Shown here one piece after another: positions 1-8,918 of a DNA stretch of 64,000 nucleotides. The stretch comes from an uncultured Oscillospiraceae bacterium (GTDB taxonomy: Bacteria > Bacillota > Clostridia > Oscillospirales > Oscillospiraceae), in assembly GCA_947626345.1 (NCBI GenBank), contig CANQSF010000005.1, positions 62,001 to 126,000 on the forward strand, given 5' to 3'. A program made the position numbers and the translations under genes. The first letter of the stretch is position 1. Each line of letters opens with the position of its first letter. The notes under the pieces were generated by a model. It ran no database searches. It was not told the origin of the DNA and saw nothing but the letters and a program-made list of their open reading frames with translations.

Positions 1-1
1 C

Positions 2-3000
2 ACCCCCCTGCGTGTGTTCTACTCCGTGGGCGTGGAGGACGATATCCTCTATGCGAGCGGGGACATCGACATGACCAAGGTGGACCCTGACTACATAACG
101 AGCCACACCTACGACGGCGCGGTCTATTTCATCTCCAACTACTTCTCCGGCAAGGCGGGCTACCCCCAGGGGAACCCGGTGCTCAGCTTCTCCCCCGGCA
201 GCGCCAACCGCTATTATCTGTTCCAGAAAAACCTGCCCCTGTATAAGAACCCCGACAACGGTGCAGGCGGAGAGGTAAAGCTGACCAACGTCGGCAAAGC
301 TGACGTCACGGCCACGCTGGACGGAAAAGAGCTGGAGCTGGTAGACGAGACAGGGGAGCTCGACCCGAACGGCGATTATTACATCGTGATCGACTTTTAT
401 AAGCGTGGCAGCAACGAGGTCGTCCATCTGGCCGTGCCCCGGAAGGGCTCCGACTTCGGCTCCGGCGTCGGCTTCGGCACTGCCGAGTTCCTGTGCTGGC
501 TGAACCTGAACGGCAATGTCGTCAGTCCCGACGACGTGACGGCGAAACCCTCAGGGGACACCGGCGACAGGTGGGTCATCGCCACCAAGGTGGGCGGCCT
601 GCGCACCGGCAATATCAACGAGGCGGCGGGCGCAAAGACGCCGAACACGACCCAGACCGCCGGGGACTACATCTATCCCACCATCGGCAGGAGCGGGTCC
701 GACCCCTATGTGAACGACTATCTGGGCAACAACGGCTGGCTGCGGCTGGAGGATACCCAGCTGCTGGTGACCAAGACCGTCCTGCCCACCGAGTCCCAGC
801 CCGTGGACCCCAACGAGCCCTTCGATTTCCAGGTGTTCGTGGAGGGCGTCAGCGGCACCGTCAACGCCGTGGTGGTCCAGTGGGACGACTTCGCCGAGCT
901 GTGGCGGCGGCGCATCGGCTCCATCGACGTGATCACCGGCAATGCCGGCTATGCCCAGAGCGCCAAAGATCCCCTGAACCCCGCCTTGGTGCCCTACGAG
1001 ATCGAAGGCGAAACCAAAGAATGTGTCGTGTATCTGGGCAATAATACAGAGGTGGCAGATAACACCGTGCAGGTGTACTCCTCGAAGGAGGACGCGACGC
1101 AGGTGGGCGGCTTCACCACCTATGTCACCGCCGAGCAGATAAACGATGCGTACAAGCTGACCACTCCCACCAGCGATTACGCCGTCGAGGACGATGATCA
1201 CCCCGCCGGCACCCGTGTCTTCTGGTGCAAGGCTTATCTGCACGTGGGCGATGAAAGCACTACGGGAGGTTCCGGCGAGGCGCCAACAGATCCGCAACTT
1301 GAGCAATATTTCACACCGGTGGATAGGTTCCCCATCGCCACCCTGTATCTGGATGAGGACCATGGCCTGCGCAGCGGCATCCGTATCGAGTCCCCCTTCG
1401 CCATCTCCTGGCGGTACATGATCAAGGAGATCACCTTCGGCAGTGTGACAGAACTCTACGATAATCAGGGCTTCCAGAGCGCCAGGCATGCAGAGGGCGC
1501 GTCGTTTAGGGAGCCGTTTACGACGGATGATATTAAGGAGCACACCGCCCAGTTCAAGCTCCGGGACGGCGAGGGCCTGCTGTTCACCGGTTTGCCGTAC
1601 CAGACCAACTACCGCGTCACCGAGAGGCTCACCGGCGAGCAGGCCAGCAAGGGCTATACCCTCAAGGGCGTTGAGCAGGTGTTGTTCAATACCTCCCGCG
1701 AGTTCTCACTGAGCGACACGAAGATACCCGAGGACCAGTGGCCAACAAGCCCGCCGCAGTCCCGTGACCCCGGCTATGCCAAGCTGGAGGGCGGCTATGA
1801 CTTTATAAACGATGATGAGGGAGTGACGGGCAAGATCAGCGAGCCTACCCCCAATCCCGCATATACCCAAAAAACGCTGGATAACAGCGCCTATTTCGAT
1901 GCTGAACACAATGTCTACTCCGTCTTTAAGGACACCAGTACTGCGGAGTCGGCGGCCCACTTCACCAATACCTTCGCGCCCAAGACCCTGACCATCGCAA
2001 AGGAGCTCTCCGCCGCGCCCGGCGCGGTGATCACCGACGAGGACCTGAACACCCCGTTCTACTTCTCCGCAGAGATCAAGCTGACCAAGGACCCCGCTGA
2101 ATACCCGGTGACCTTCCCCCTGACCCGGTATAAGGCCAGCGGCGAGCCCTATCCCGAGACGGAGGTGCTGCCGCAGCCCGCCGCCATCGATCTGGAGGAC
2201 GGGGCGTCCGAGAACGATCTGCCCAAGGTGATCACCGGCTATGTGCAGGTGGAGAGCGGTGGCAAAGCCACGTTCGGACAATATAAGGAAGGCAAGTGGG
2301 TGCCCAACGAGCCCGACGGCAAGCTTGAGCTGCTGCCCGGGGAGCGGGTGGTCATCTATGGCCTGCCCGTGGATACCGGCTATAGCTTCACCATCACCGA
2401 GGATCAGGTGAACGGCTATGTGCCCACGATCACCGGCGGGGATGAAGTCAAAGAGTATACCGTCTCCGGCAGCGTTGGCGTCGAGGGCGAGGCCGCGGCC
2501 ACCGTCACCTTTGAGAACGTCAAGCAGCCCATCGACCCGGCCTATGTGTCCCTGTCCGCGACCAAGACACTGAATGCCCATGATAGCGGGAAGACGCTCG
2601 AGGAAAACGAGTTCTCCTTCGTGCTCGCCCCTGTGGCGGGCAACCCGGCGGGCGATCCCATCACCGGGCCCAGGACGGTGACTAACGGCGCCGACGGGCT
2701 GGTGCAGCTGTTCAGCAACGAGCCATACGCTCAGCTCGGCGAGTACAACTACACCGTGCGGGAGGTCATCCCTGATCCCACCGAGCCCGGCATCACCTAC
2801 GACACCAAGATCCATACGATCACGGTCAAAATCGACCCGCAGGGAGAGGGCGAGCACTACACCTCCCACCTGCAGGCCAAGCTCGAGATAGACGGCAAAG
2901 ATCCTATCACCGGGACCGATGAGGGAGGGCACTATACCTTCGGGCCCGCGACCATCATCACCTTCGACAACAACTATGAGCCCGGCATTGCCACCGCCGT

Positions 3001-5902
3001 GCTGCAGGCCCGGAAGCTCTATCTGGGCGGCGAGATGGAGGGGAACGAGTTCACCTTCACCCTGACGCCTGTCACCGCCCAGGTGGGAGAGCCGGAGAGC
3101 TCGCCTGAGCCCGCCGAGAATGAGGAGCAGGGCTCCGACCTGGAGATCGCGCCGCCGTCCAACGGCGGGGAGCAGCAGGAGCAGCCCGGCGCCGGCGATC
3201 CGGCGGACCCTGAGGCCAGCGCCAGCCCCGAGCCCTCCGCCACCGCCGAGCCCACGCCCGTGACGCCCGCGGAGCCGGAGAACAGCGACGCGCCCGAGGC
3301 CACCGCTGCGCCGGAGGGCGAGGACACGCCCGAGGGCGAGGACGACGGGCCCCAGGACGATCCTGACACCACGGCGATGGGCGGCCAGGAGCCTCCCAGC
3401 TACGAGGGCCAGCCCAGCGACACGCCGGAGGATACGCCCGCCCCCGATGAGAGCGAGGCCACCGAGACCCCCGCGCCCACGGATACCCCCGCGCCCAGCG
3501 ACACGCCGGAGCCCACGGATACCGCCGAGCCCAGCGAGACCCCGGAGGCCACCCAGACCCCGGAGGCCACCGAGGCCCCGGCGGGAGAGCCCGAGGGCGA
3601 CCCGGACGACAACGAGATCATGCCCATGGCGATTTGGGCACCGGCAGATATGCCCATGCCGGGCGGCACTGGCGCGACCGTGAGTGAGTTGAAGGTCCAA
3701 AACGACAAATTCGGCAACGTGGTCTTCGGCAGCATCAAGTTCAAACAGGCTGGCGTCTACTACTACAAGATAACCGAACAGCCCGATGGCGGGGACATCA
3801 AATATGACTTGCGGCCGTTCTACGCCAAGGTGACCGTTAAAGTGAAGACCCCTGCCGAGGGCGATGTTCCTGCGGAGCTGACCGCGTCGGTGGTATATCT
3901 GTCCTCCATGGATGAGACGAATCCCGGTGAGGCGGATGTGCCCATGACCGGCACGCCTCAGTTCACCAACATCAACACGAAGCCGGTGAAGACCGAGCCC
4001 GACCCCGGCCCGGATATGCCGGTGCAGGTGGGCGACGTCGTCACCTATCGGGTCACCTGGTACAACAACGAGGCCGAGGAGGCCAAGGTCACCGTGGTGG
4101 ATAAGCTGGACCGCGGCGTCACCTACAACGCCGGCACCGCCGTGGCCTACCGCTACGTGGTGGACGATGCCGGCAACGTCACCGAGTTGCAGATCGGCAC
4201 CGGGACCTATAGCAGCGATGATCACGCCATCACGTGGGTGCTGGAAAAGCAGCCGTCGATGGCCACCGGCTACGTGGAGTTTAAGGTCACCGTCAACGAG
4301 AATGCCAAGTACAAGTGGGATTATAGTCAGGAGGAAGAAGACACCAGCGCTCCCCCCACCGGGCCCAATACTGTTGACGATACAACCGAGGACTTCCGGA
4401 TCGTCAACCGGGCCGCGCTGAAGATCGGCGATGAAAACTGGCAGTGGACGGAGAAGATCCCCAACCCCACCTGGGAGCCGGAGAAAGATTCCGAGCCGAA
4501 AAGCGGGACCACGGTGCATGTGGGAGAGCACATCTTCTATTGGATCACCTGGCAGAACTATCTGGCGCAAGCGGCCGAGATCACCATCACCGACGTGCTG
4601 GACCCGGGTCTGACCTATGTGGAAGGCACCGCCATGGCCTATGAGGGCGAGCACGGGGCAGGAGGAAAGCCTCTCAACGACACCAACGGCAACCAAATAC
4701 GCGGCATATACGACCCCTATACCCGCACCATCGAGTGGAAGCTGGGAACGCAGGATCCGAACAAATTCGGTTACGTGATGTTCGAGGCCGAGGTCAACAA
4801 CGACGCCCTGCAGGACGACGCTACCGTGAAGAACGACGCCACCGTGAAGGTGGGCGAGCACAGCTTCCAGACCAATGAGGTGGAGCACTACGTGGACGGC
4901 CGGCTGCTGGTCACGAAGTACGTCTCCGGCAACAGCGGCGAGACGACCAGGGACTTCCACTTCACCGTCACCCTGACGCCCCCGACGGGCGATCAAGCGC
5001 TTTGGGATAGTTGGGACGGCAGCTGCGTCTGCATCCTGGACGGCGAGCCTGTGGAGGATTTCGCCTTCACCGAGAACGATGACGGCTCCTATAGCGCCAC
5101 GTTCACACTGCGCCATAACCAGACCGCCAGCATCAACGGCCTGCCGGTGGGCGCGGGATACACCGTGACCGAGACGGAGGCCAATACCGACGGCTATACC
5201 ACCACCTACGAAAGAGCAACGGGCACCATCGGATCGGGCGATTCCACGCCTCACGCCGTATTCACCAACACCAAGGACGTGTACACGCCGCCTCCCGGAC
5301 CCGACGGCACGCCCGAGCCCTCGACGACGCCCACGCCCAGCACCTCCCCGTCTCCCAGCCCCACGCCCGACGGCCAGCCCCACAAGGTGGAGACCGACCC
5401 CGGCGACGGCCAGATGGTGGTGCCCGACCAGTGGGTCACCTACGAGATCACCTGGGAGAACACCCACGCCGAGTCGGCCACGGTGACCATCTGGGACACC
5501 CTGGACCCCAACGTGGAGTTCGTCTCCGCCAGCGAGGGCTATACCTACGACCCGGCCACCCACACGGTGACCTGGGTGCTGCCCGACCGTGCGGGCGGCT
5601 CCACCGGCTCCGTGACGGTGACGGTGCGGGTGCTGCCCTCCGCCGTGCAGGCCGGCATCATCCGGAACCAGGCCCACGTGCAGGTGGGCGACGACCCGGC
5701 GCAGGACACGGAGATCCCGGAGAACCCCCTGACGCCGCCCTCGCCCAGCCCGGTGGCGCCCAGTCCCACGCCCTCCAGCGGCATCCCCGACACCGGGGAC
5801 AGCAGCCGTCCCGGCCTGTGGCTGGCGCTGCTGACCGTGTCCCTCATGGGCCTCGGCCTCATAGGCGGCGCAACGCTGCGGCGCAGAAAACGGGAGAAGT
5901 AA
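2..5902 (+). CDS. giant LPXTG-type surface protein, 5' end outside window
   Basis: The reading frame is open from the left edge, and the GTG at 14 has no ribosome site, so this is a C-terminal fragment of more than 1960 residues. Counting from that GTG: residues ~845-985 are a Spy0128/FctA-like pilin isopeptide domain (core ENEFSFVLAP). A second such domain starts near 993 (GNEFTFTLTP), is interrupted by an acidic Pro/Glu/Thr/Ser-rich stretch (~1020-1220), then resumes (KFGNVVFGSIKF). DUF11-like modules (VTYRVTWYNN, FYWITWQNY, VTYEITWENT) follow at ~1322-1433, ~1490-1616 and ~1791-1896, with a CnaB/DUF7601-like module at ~1627-1755. The C-terminus has a sortase motif IPDTG (1924-1928), a hydrophobic helix and an RRRKREK tail. 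It is probably covalently attached to the cell wall as an adhesin or stalk; the ligand is unknown. No sortase gene is nearby. Confidence 0.93.
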   Translation, partial: TPLRVFYSVGVEDDILYASGDIDMTKVDPDYITSHTYDGAVYFISNYFSGKAGYPQGNPVLSFSPGSANRYYLFQKNLPLYKNPDNGAGGEVKLTNVGKADVTATLDGKELELVDETGELDPNGDYYIVIDFYKRGSNEVVHLAVPRKGSDFGSGVGFGTAEFLCWLNLNGNVVSPDDVTAKPSGDTGDRWVIATKVGGLRTGNINEAAGAKTPNTTQTAGDYIYPTIGRSGSDPYVNDYLGNNGWLRLEDTQLLVTKTVLPTESQPVDPNEPFDFQVFVEGVSGTVNAVVVQWDDFAELWRRRIGSIDVITGNAGYAQSAKDPLNPALVPYEIEGETKECVVYLGNNTEVADNTVQVYSSKEDATQVGGFTTYVTAEQINDAYKLTTPTSDYAVEDDDHPAGTRVFWCKAYLHVGDESTTGGSGEAPTDPQLEQYFTPVDRFPIATLYLDEDHGLRSGIRIESPFAISWRYMIKEITFGSVTELYDNQGFQSARHAEGASFREPFTTDDIKEHTAQFKLRDGEGLLFTGLPYQTNYRVTERLTGEQASKGYTLKGVEQVLFNTSREFSLSDTKIPEDQWPTSPPQSRDPGYAKLEGGYDFINDDEGVTGKISEPTPNPAYTQKTLDNSAYFDAEHNVYSVFKDTSTAESAAHFTNTFAPKTLTIAKELSAAPGAVITDEDLNTPFYFSAEIKLTKDPAEYPVTFPLTRYKASGEPYPETEVLPQPAAIDLEDGASENDLPKVITGYVQVESGGKATFGQYKEGKWVPNEPDGKLELLPGERVVIYGLPVDTGYSFTITEDQVNGYVPTITGGDEVKEYTVSGSVGVEGEAAATVTFENVKQPIDPAYVSLSATKTLNAHDSGKTLEENEFSFVLAPVAGNPAGDPITGPRTVTNGADGLVQLFSNEPYAQLGEYNYTVREVIPDPTEPGITYDTKIHTITVKIDPQGEGEHYTSHLQAKLEIDGKDPITGTDEGGHYTFGPATIITFDNNYEPGIATAVLQARKLYLGGEMEGNEFTFTLTPVTAQVGEPESSPEPAENEEQGSDLEIAPPSNGGEQQEQPGAGDPADPEASASPEPSATAEPTPVTPAEPENSDAPEATAAPEGEDTPEGEDDGPQDDPDTTAMGGQEPPSYEGQPSDTPEDTPAPDESEATETPAPTDTPAPSDTPEPTDTAEPSETPEATQTPEATEAPAGEPEGDPDDNEIMPMAIWAPADMPMPGGTGATVSELKVQNDKFGNVVFGSIKFKQAGVYYYKITEQPDGGDIKYDLRPFYAKVTVKVKTPAEGDVPAELTASVVYLSSMDETNPGEADVPMTGTPQFTNINTKPVKTEPDPGPDMPVQVGDVVTYRVTWYNNEAEEAKVTVVDKLDRGVTYNAGTAVAYRYVVDDAGNVTELQIGTGTYSSDDHAITWVLEKQPSMATGYVEFKVTVNENAKYKWDYSQEEEDTSAPPTGPNTVDDTTEDFRIVNRAALKIGDENWQWTEKIPNPTWEPEKDSEPKSGTTVHVGEHIFYWITWQNYLAQAAEITITDVLDPGLTYVEGTAMAYEGEHGAGGKPLNDTNGNQIRGIYDPYTRTIEWKLGTQDPNKFGYVMFEAEVNNDALQDDATVKNDATVKVGEHSFQTNEVEHYVDGRLLVTKYVSGNSGETTRDFHFTVTLTPPTGDQALWDSWDGSCVCILDGEPVEDFAFTENDDGSYSATFTLRHNQTASINGLPVGAGYTVTETEANTDGYTTTYERATGTIGSGDSTPHAVFTNTKDVYTPPPGPDGTPEPSTTPTPSTSPSPSPTPDGQPHKVETDPGDGQMVVPDQWVTYEITWENTHAESATVTIWDTLDPNVEFVSASEGYTYDPATHTVTWVLPDRAGGSTGSVTVTVRVLPSAVQAGIIRNQAHVQVGDDPAQDTEIPENPLTPPSPSPVAPSPTPSSGIPDTGDSSRPGLWLALLTVSLMGLGLIGGATLRRRKREK

Positions 5903-5921
5903 ACCACACAGATGCATGAGC

Positions 5922-5956
5922 GCGCCCCCTGCGGCATTATCACCGCAGGGGGCGTC
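5922..5956 (+). terminator. hairpin downstream of surface protein gene
   Basis: A perfect 12-bp GC-rich stem (5923-5934 with 5943-5954) lies 20 bases after the stop codon. It is not followed by a T tract, so termination efficiency is uncertain. Confidence 0.55.
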
Positions 5957-5975
5957 GTGTCCCCCGGGAGAGACG

Positions 5976-6006
5976 AAAAAAAGCCTCTCCCGAGAGGGGA
6001 GAGGCT
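5976..6006 (-). terminator. Rho-independent terminator of the sugar kinase gene
   Basis: A perfect 10-bp stem (5982-5991 with 5997-6006) is followed on the minus strand by seven T residues. It lies 27 bases beyond the minus-strand stop codon. Confidence 0.9.
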
Positions 6007-6032
6007 GGATCGTTTGAAGCTGTGCGGGCAGG

Positions 6033-7190
6033 TCAGCCCAGCAGGGGGGCGGCCTCCTCGGGGAAACCGCCGCCGTTGAAGAGGGCCTTGTCCTCCTGGG
6101 CCAGGCACACGCCCCGGTCGCTGATGTGGATGCGCTGGCAGGCGCCGTCGCCGAACAGTTTGTCCATGCCGGCCCGGTAGAGCTCGAAGTGCATCTCGGG
6201 CATCAGCGCCAGCACGAACCCGCCGAAGCCGCCGCTGTGGACCCGCCAGGCGCCACGGCCGGCCAGCAGGTTGCCCGACGCCTCCAGGCACCGGGCCAGG
6301 CCGTCGCCGCAGCCGTCGGCAGTGATGTTGCGCAGCAGCTTTTCCGAGCTGCGGCCGGACTGGTTCATCAGCTCCATATACCGCTGTCCGTCCCGCAGGC
6401 CCAGGGCGTCCGCCATGGAGGAGACACGCCAGGTCTCGTCGAAGAAATGCCGGGCGCGCATCCACTGCCGGGCGGTCTGGTGGGCGGGCCACTGCTCGTC
6501 GAACACGGGCCCACGCACCCGGGCCAGCACCGGCTCGCCGAACTGCTGGGCCACCGCGGACATATCCGCCGCGATCTGGGTGAAGGCCGCCCGGGCGGGC
6601 GGCGGGGTCTCGCCGGTGTCCGTCAGGCACACGGCCAGCCCCAGGCTGTCAAAGCAGCAGTCGATGGGCAGGATCTTGTTCTCCAGCACGTCCATATAGA
6701 CGCCGCCGCCCATGGCGCAGGTCAGGGTGTCCACCAGGGCGCAGGGCTTGCCGAACCAGCGGGTCTCCGCCTTCTGGGCGGCCCGCGCCAGCTCCTCCGG
6801 CGGCACCTCCGCCTGGGAGAAGGTGGCGAGGATGAAGCCCACCAGCACGCACAGCGTGGCCGACGCCGCCAGTCCCCGGCGGGGAGGCAGATCGCTGAAC
6901 AGGTACGCGTCGAAGCCCTGCAGCCGGGGGATGATCTCCGACAGGCTCCCGGCGATGCCCCGGACCAGGGCGCTGGGACGGCCTTTTTCCTTTTCGTCGG
7001 GCCAGAGCCGGCTCAGATCCACCTCCACCGGCTCAAAGTCCCGGCAGAATACTCTTATCACGCCGTCATCGTTGGGCTCGGCCTCCGCCGTGATGCCCCG
7101 ATCCATAGCGGCAGCCATGACCCGGCCCCGCTGCTGGTCGGTATGGTTCCCGGCCAGCTCCACGCGGCCGGGACAGAAAAATCGTGTCAT
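6033..7190 (-). CDS. GHMP-family sugar kinase, galactokinase-like
   Basis: About 385 residues, the normal galactokinase size. The start MTRFFCPGR at 7190 is preferred over an upstream in-frame ATG at 7283 because it has GGAAAAGAG just upstream and begins directly at GHMP motif 1. Motif 1 is PGRVELAGNHTD (galactokinase usually PGRVNLIGEHTD). The ATP-binding motif is RRGLAASATL (~104-113). The putative catalytic Asp is ~154 in ALVDTLTC. The C-terminal GHMP motif is SGGFGGFVLAL. It would phosphorylate a sugar at C1 in the cytoplasm. The sugar-contacting Glu of GEHTD is Asn here, and no galT or galE is adjacent, so galactose is not assured as substrate. Monocistronic, divergent from pncB. Confidence 0.82.
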   Translation of the reverse strand: MTRFFCPGRVELAGNHTDQQRGRVMAAAMDRGITAEAEPNDDGVIRVFCRDFEPVEVDLSRLWPDEKEKGRPSALVRGIAGSLSEIIPRLQGFDAYLFSDLPPRRGLAASATLCVLVGFILATFSQAEVPPEELARAAQKAETRWFGKPCALVDTLTCAMGGGVYMDVLENKILPIDCCFDSLGLAVCLTDTGETPPPARAAFTQIAADMSAVAQQFGEPVLARVRGPVFDEQWPAHQTARQWMRARHFFDETWRVSSMADALGLRDGQRYMELMNQSGRSSEKLLRNITADGCGDGLARCLEASGNLLAGRGAWRVHSGGFGGFVLALMPEMHFELYRAGMDKLFGDGACQRIHISDRGVCLAQEDKALFNGGGFPEEAAPLLG

Positions 7191-7334
7191 TCTCTTTTCC
7201 GCAGCCTCATATTCCGGCTCCCGGCCGCCTGCGGCGGGGGAGCGAGCGATCAGCAACAGTGTCGGTCCGGAAAGACCAGACAAAAAGTCGATACACTGCC
7301 ATTATTCAATCCACAATACTACCCTATTATATAT

Positions 7335-7363
7335 TTGATTTCCTGCCGATTCAACGCTATAAT
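7335..7363 (+). promoter_or_regulatory. sigma-A promoter of pncB
   Basis: TTGATT (7335-7340), a 17-bp spacer and a perfect TATAAT (7358-7363), about 50 bases upstream of the pncB start, in the AT-rich gap between two divergent genes. Confidence 0.85.
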
Positions 7364-7413
7364 ATGAAATTAAAGTTACAAAAAACAAAAACCTGCGAAA
7401 GCGAGGCAAAAAT

Positions 7414-8862
7414 ATGATCAACGACAAAGGCGTCAACCTGACCATGCTCTGCGACTTCTATGAGCTGACCATGGGGAACGGGTACCTGGACGCGGGCATG
7501 GAGGACCGGATCTGCTACTTTGACCTGTTCTTCCGCTCGGTGCCGGACGGCGGCGGCTTCGCCATCGCCGCGGGCCTGGAACAGATCATAGACTATATCA
7601 ACGACCTGCACTTCAGCCCCGAGGACATCGCCTATCTCCGGGGCCGGGGCATCTTCTCCGAGCGGTTTTTGCAGTACCTGGAGCATTTTCAGTTCACCGG
7701 CGACATCTGGGCCGTGCCGGAGGGCACGCCGGTGTTCCCCCGGGAGCCGCTGCTGGTGGTCCGGGCGCCGTCCATCCAGGCCCAGCTGCTGGAGACGTAT
7801 ATGCTGTGCATGATCAACCACCAGAGCCTGATCGCCACCAAGGCCAACCGCATCGTGCGGGCCGCCCAGGGGCGGACGGTGCTGGAGTTCGGCTCCCGCC
7901 GGGCCCAGGGCGGCGACGCGGCGGTGGTGGGCGCCCGGGCGGCCTATATCGGCGGCTGTGCGGGCACGGCCTGCGCCCTCAGCGACCAGCTGTACGGCGT
8001 GCCCGCCGGCGGCACCATGGCCCACGCCTGGGTGCAGATGTTCGACACGGAGCTGGACGCCTTCCGGGCCTACTGCCGGACCTATCCCACCGGCGCCACC
8101 CTGCTGGTGGACACCTATAACACCCTGCAGAGCGGCGTGCCCAACGCCATCCGGGCCTTCGACGAGGTCCTCAAGCCCATGGGCATCAAAAAATGCGGCA
8201 TCCGTCTGGACTCCGGCGACCTGGCCTATCTGACCAGGAAGGCCCGGAAGATGCTGGACGACGCTGGGTGGACCGAGTGCACCATCACCTGCTCCAACGC
8301 CTTGGACGAGTATCTGATCCAGGACCTGATCGCCCAGGGGGCCTGCATCGACTGCTTCGGCGTGGGCGAGCGGCTGATCACCGCCCGCAGCGAGCCGGTG
8401 TTCGGCGGGGTGTATAAGCTGGCCGCCGTGGAGGATGACAGCGGTACTATCATACCCAAGATCAAGATCAGCGAAAACGTGGGAAAGATCACCAACCCCC
8501 ACTTCAAAAAGCTCTATCGCTTCTATGGCCGGGACACCGGCAAGGCCGTGGCGGATTATATGTGCCTGCACGACGAGACGGTGGACGACAGCCGGAACCT
8601 GGAGATCTTCGACCCGGAGGTCACCTGGAAGCGGAAGGAGGTCTACGACTTCGAGGCAAAAGAGCTGCTGGTGCCCATCTTCCAGGGGGGCAGGCAGGTC
8701 TATGAAAAGCCCTCGCTGGGCCAGATCAAGGCATATTGCGCCGCCCAGGTGGACACGCTCTGGGATGAGGTCAAGCGCTTTGAGAACCCCCACCGGTACT
8801 ATGTGGACCTGAGCCAGAAGCTGTGGGACATCAAAAACGACCTGCTCAACGGCAAGCGGTGA
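7414..8862 (+). CDS. pncB: nicotinate phosphoribosyltransferase
   Basis: 482 residues, full length. It converts nicotinate, PRPP and ATP to nicotinate mononucleotide in the Preiss-Handler NAD salvage route. Family signatures seen: N-terminal LTMLCDFYELTMGNGYL with the conserved YxxTM element, FGSRRAQGGDAA in the middle, GTMAHAWVQMF, and GIRLDSGDLAYL, which forms part of the phosphoribosyl site. It starts at ATG 7414 behind a modest GAGG site and has its own consensus promoter. The next gene follows after 56 bases, so co-transcription with the helicase is possible. Confidence 0.97.
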   Translation: MINDKGVNLTMLCDFYELTMGNGYLDAGMEDRICYFDLFFRSVPDGGGFAIAAGLEQIIDYINDLHFSPEDIAYLRGRGIFSERFLQYLEHFQFTGDIWAVPEGTPVFPREPLLVVRAPSIQAQLLETYMLCMINHQSLIATKANRIVRAAQGRTVLEFGSRRAQGGDAAVVGARAAYIGGCAGTACALSDQLYGVPAGGTMAHAWVQMFDTELDAFRAYCRTYPTGATLLVDTYNTLQSGVPNAIRAFDEVLKPMGIKKCGIRLDSGDLAYLTRKARKMLDDAGWTECTITCSNALDEYLIQDLIAQGACIDCFGVGERLITARSEPVFGGVYKLAAVEDDSGTIIPKIKISENVGKITNPHFKKLYRFYGRDTGKAVADYMCLHDETVDDSRNLEIFDPEVTWKRKEVYDFEAKELLVPIFQGGRQVYEKPSLGQIKAYCAAQVDTLWDEVKRFENPHRYYVDLSQKLWDIKNDLLNGKR

Positions 8863-8918
8863 AAGCCGCCGCGCCCTGGCGCGACGTGGTATAAGACTAT
8901 CTGAGAGGAGGCGGGCCC

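Noticed and set aside
3091..3600. Tandem repeat array as a mobile element
   Set aside because: It stays in frame and encodes a Pro/Glu/Thr-rich protein stretch; it is a coding low-complexity insert, not DNA inserted from a transposon.
1706..5917. 1403-codon minus-strand frame
   Set aside because: Antisense of the LPXTG protein gene in GC-rich DNA; low-complexity Gly/His/Arg/Val sequence with no domain or ribosome site.
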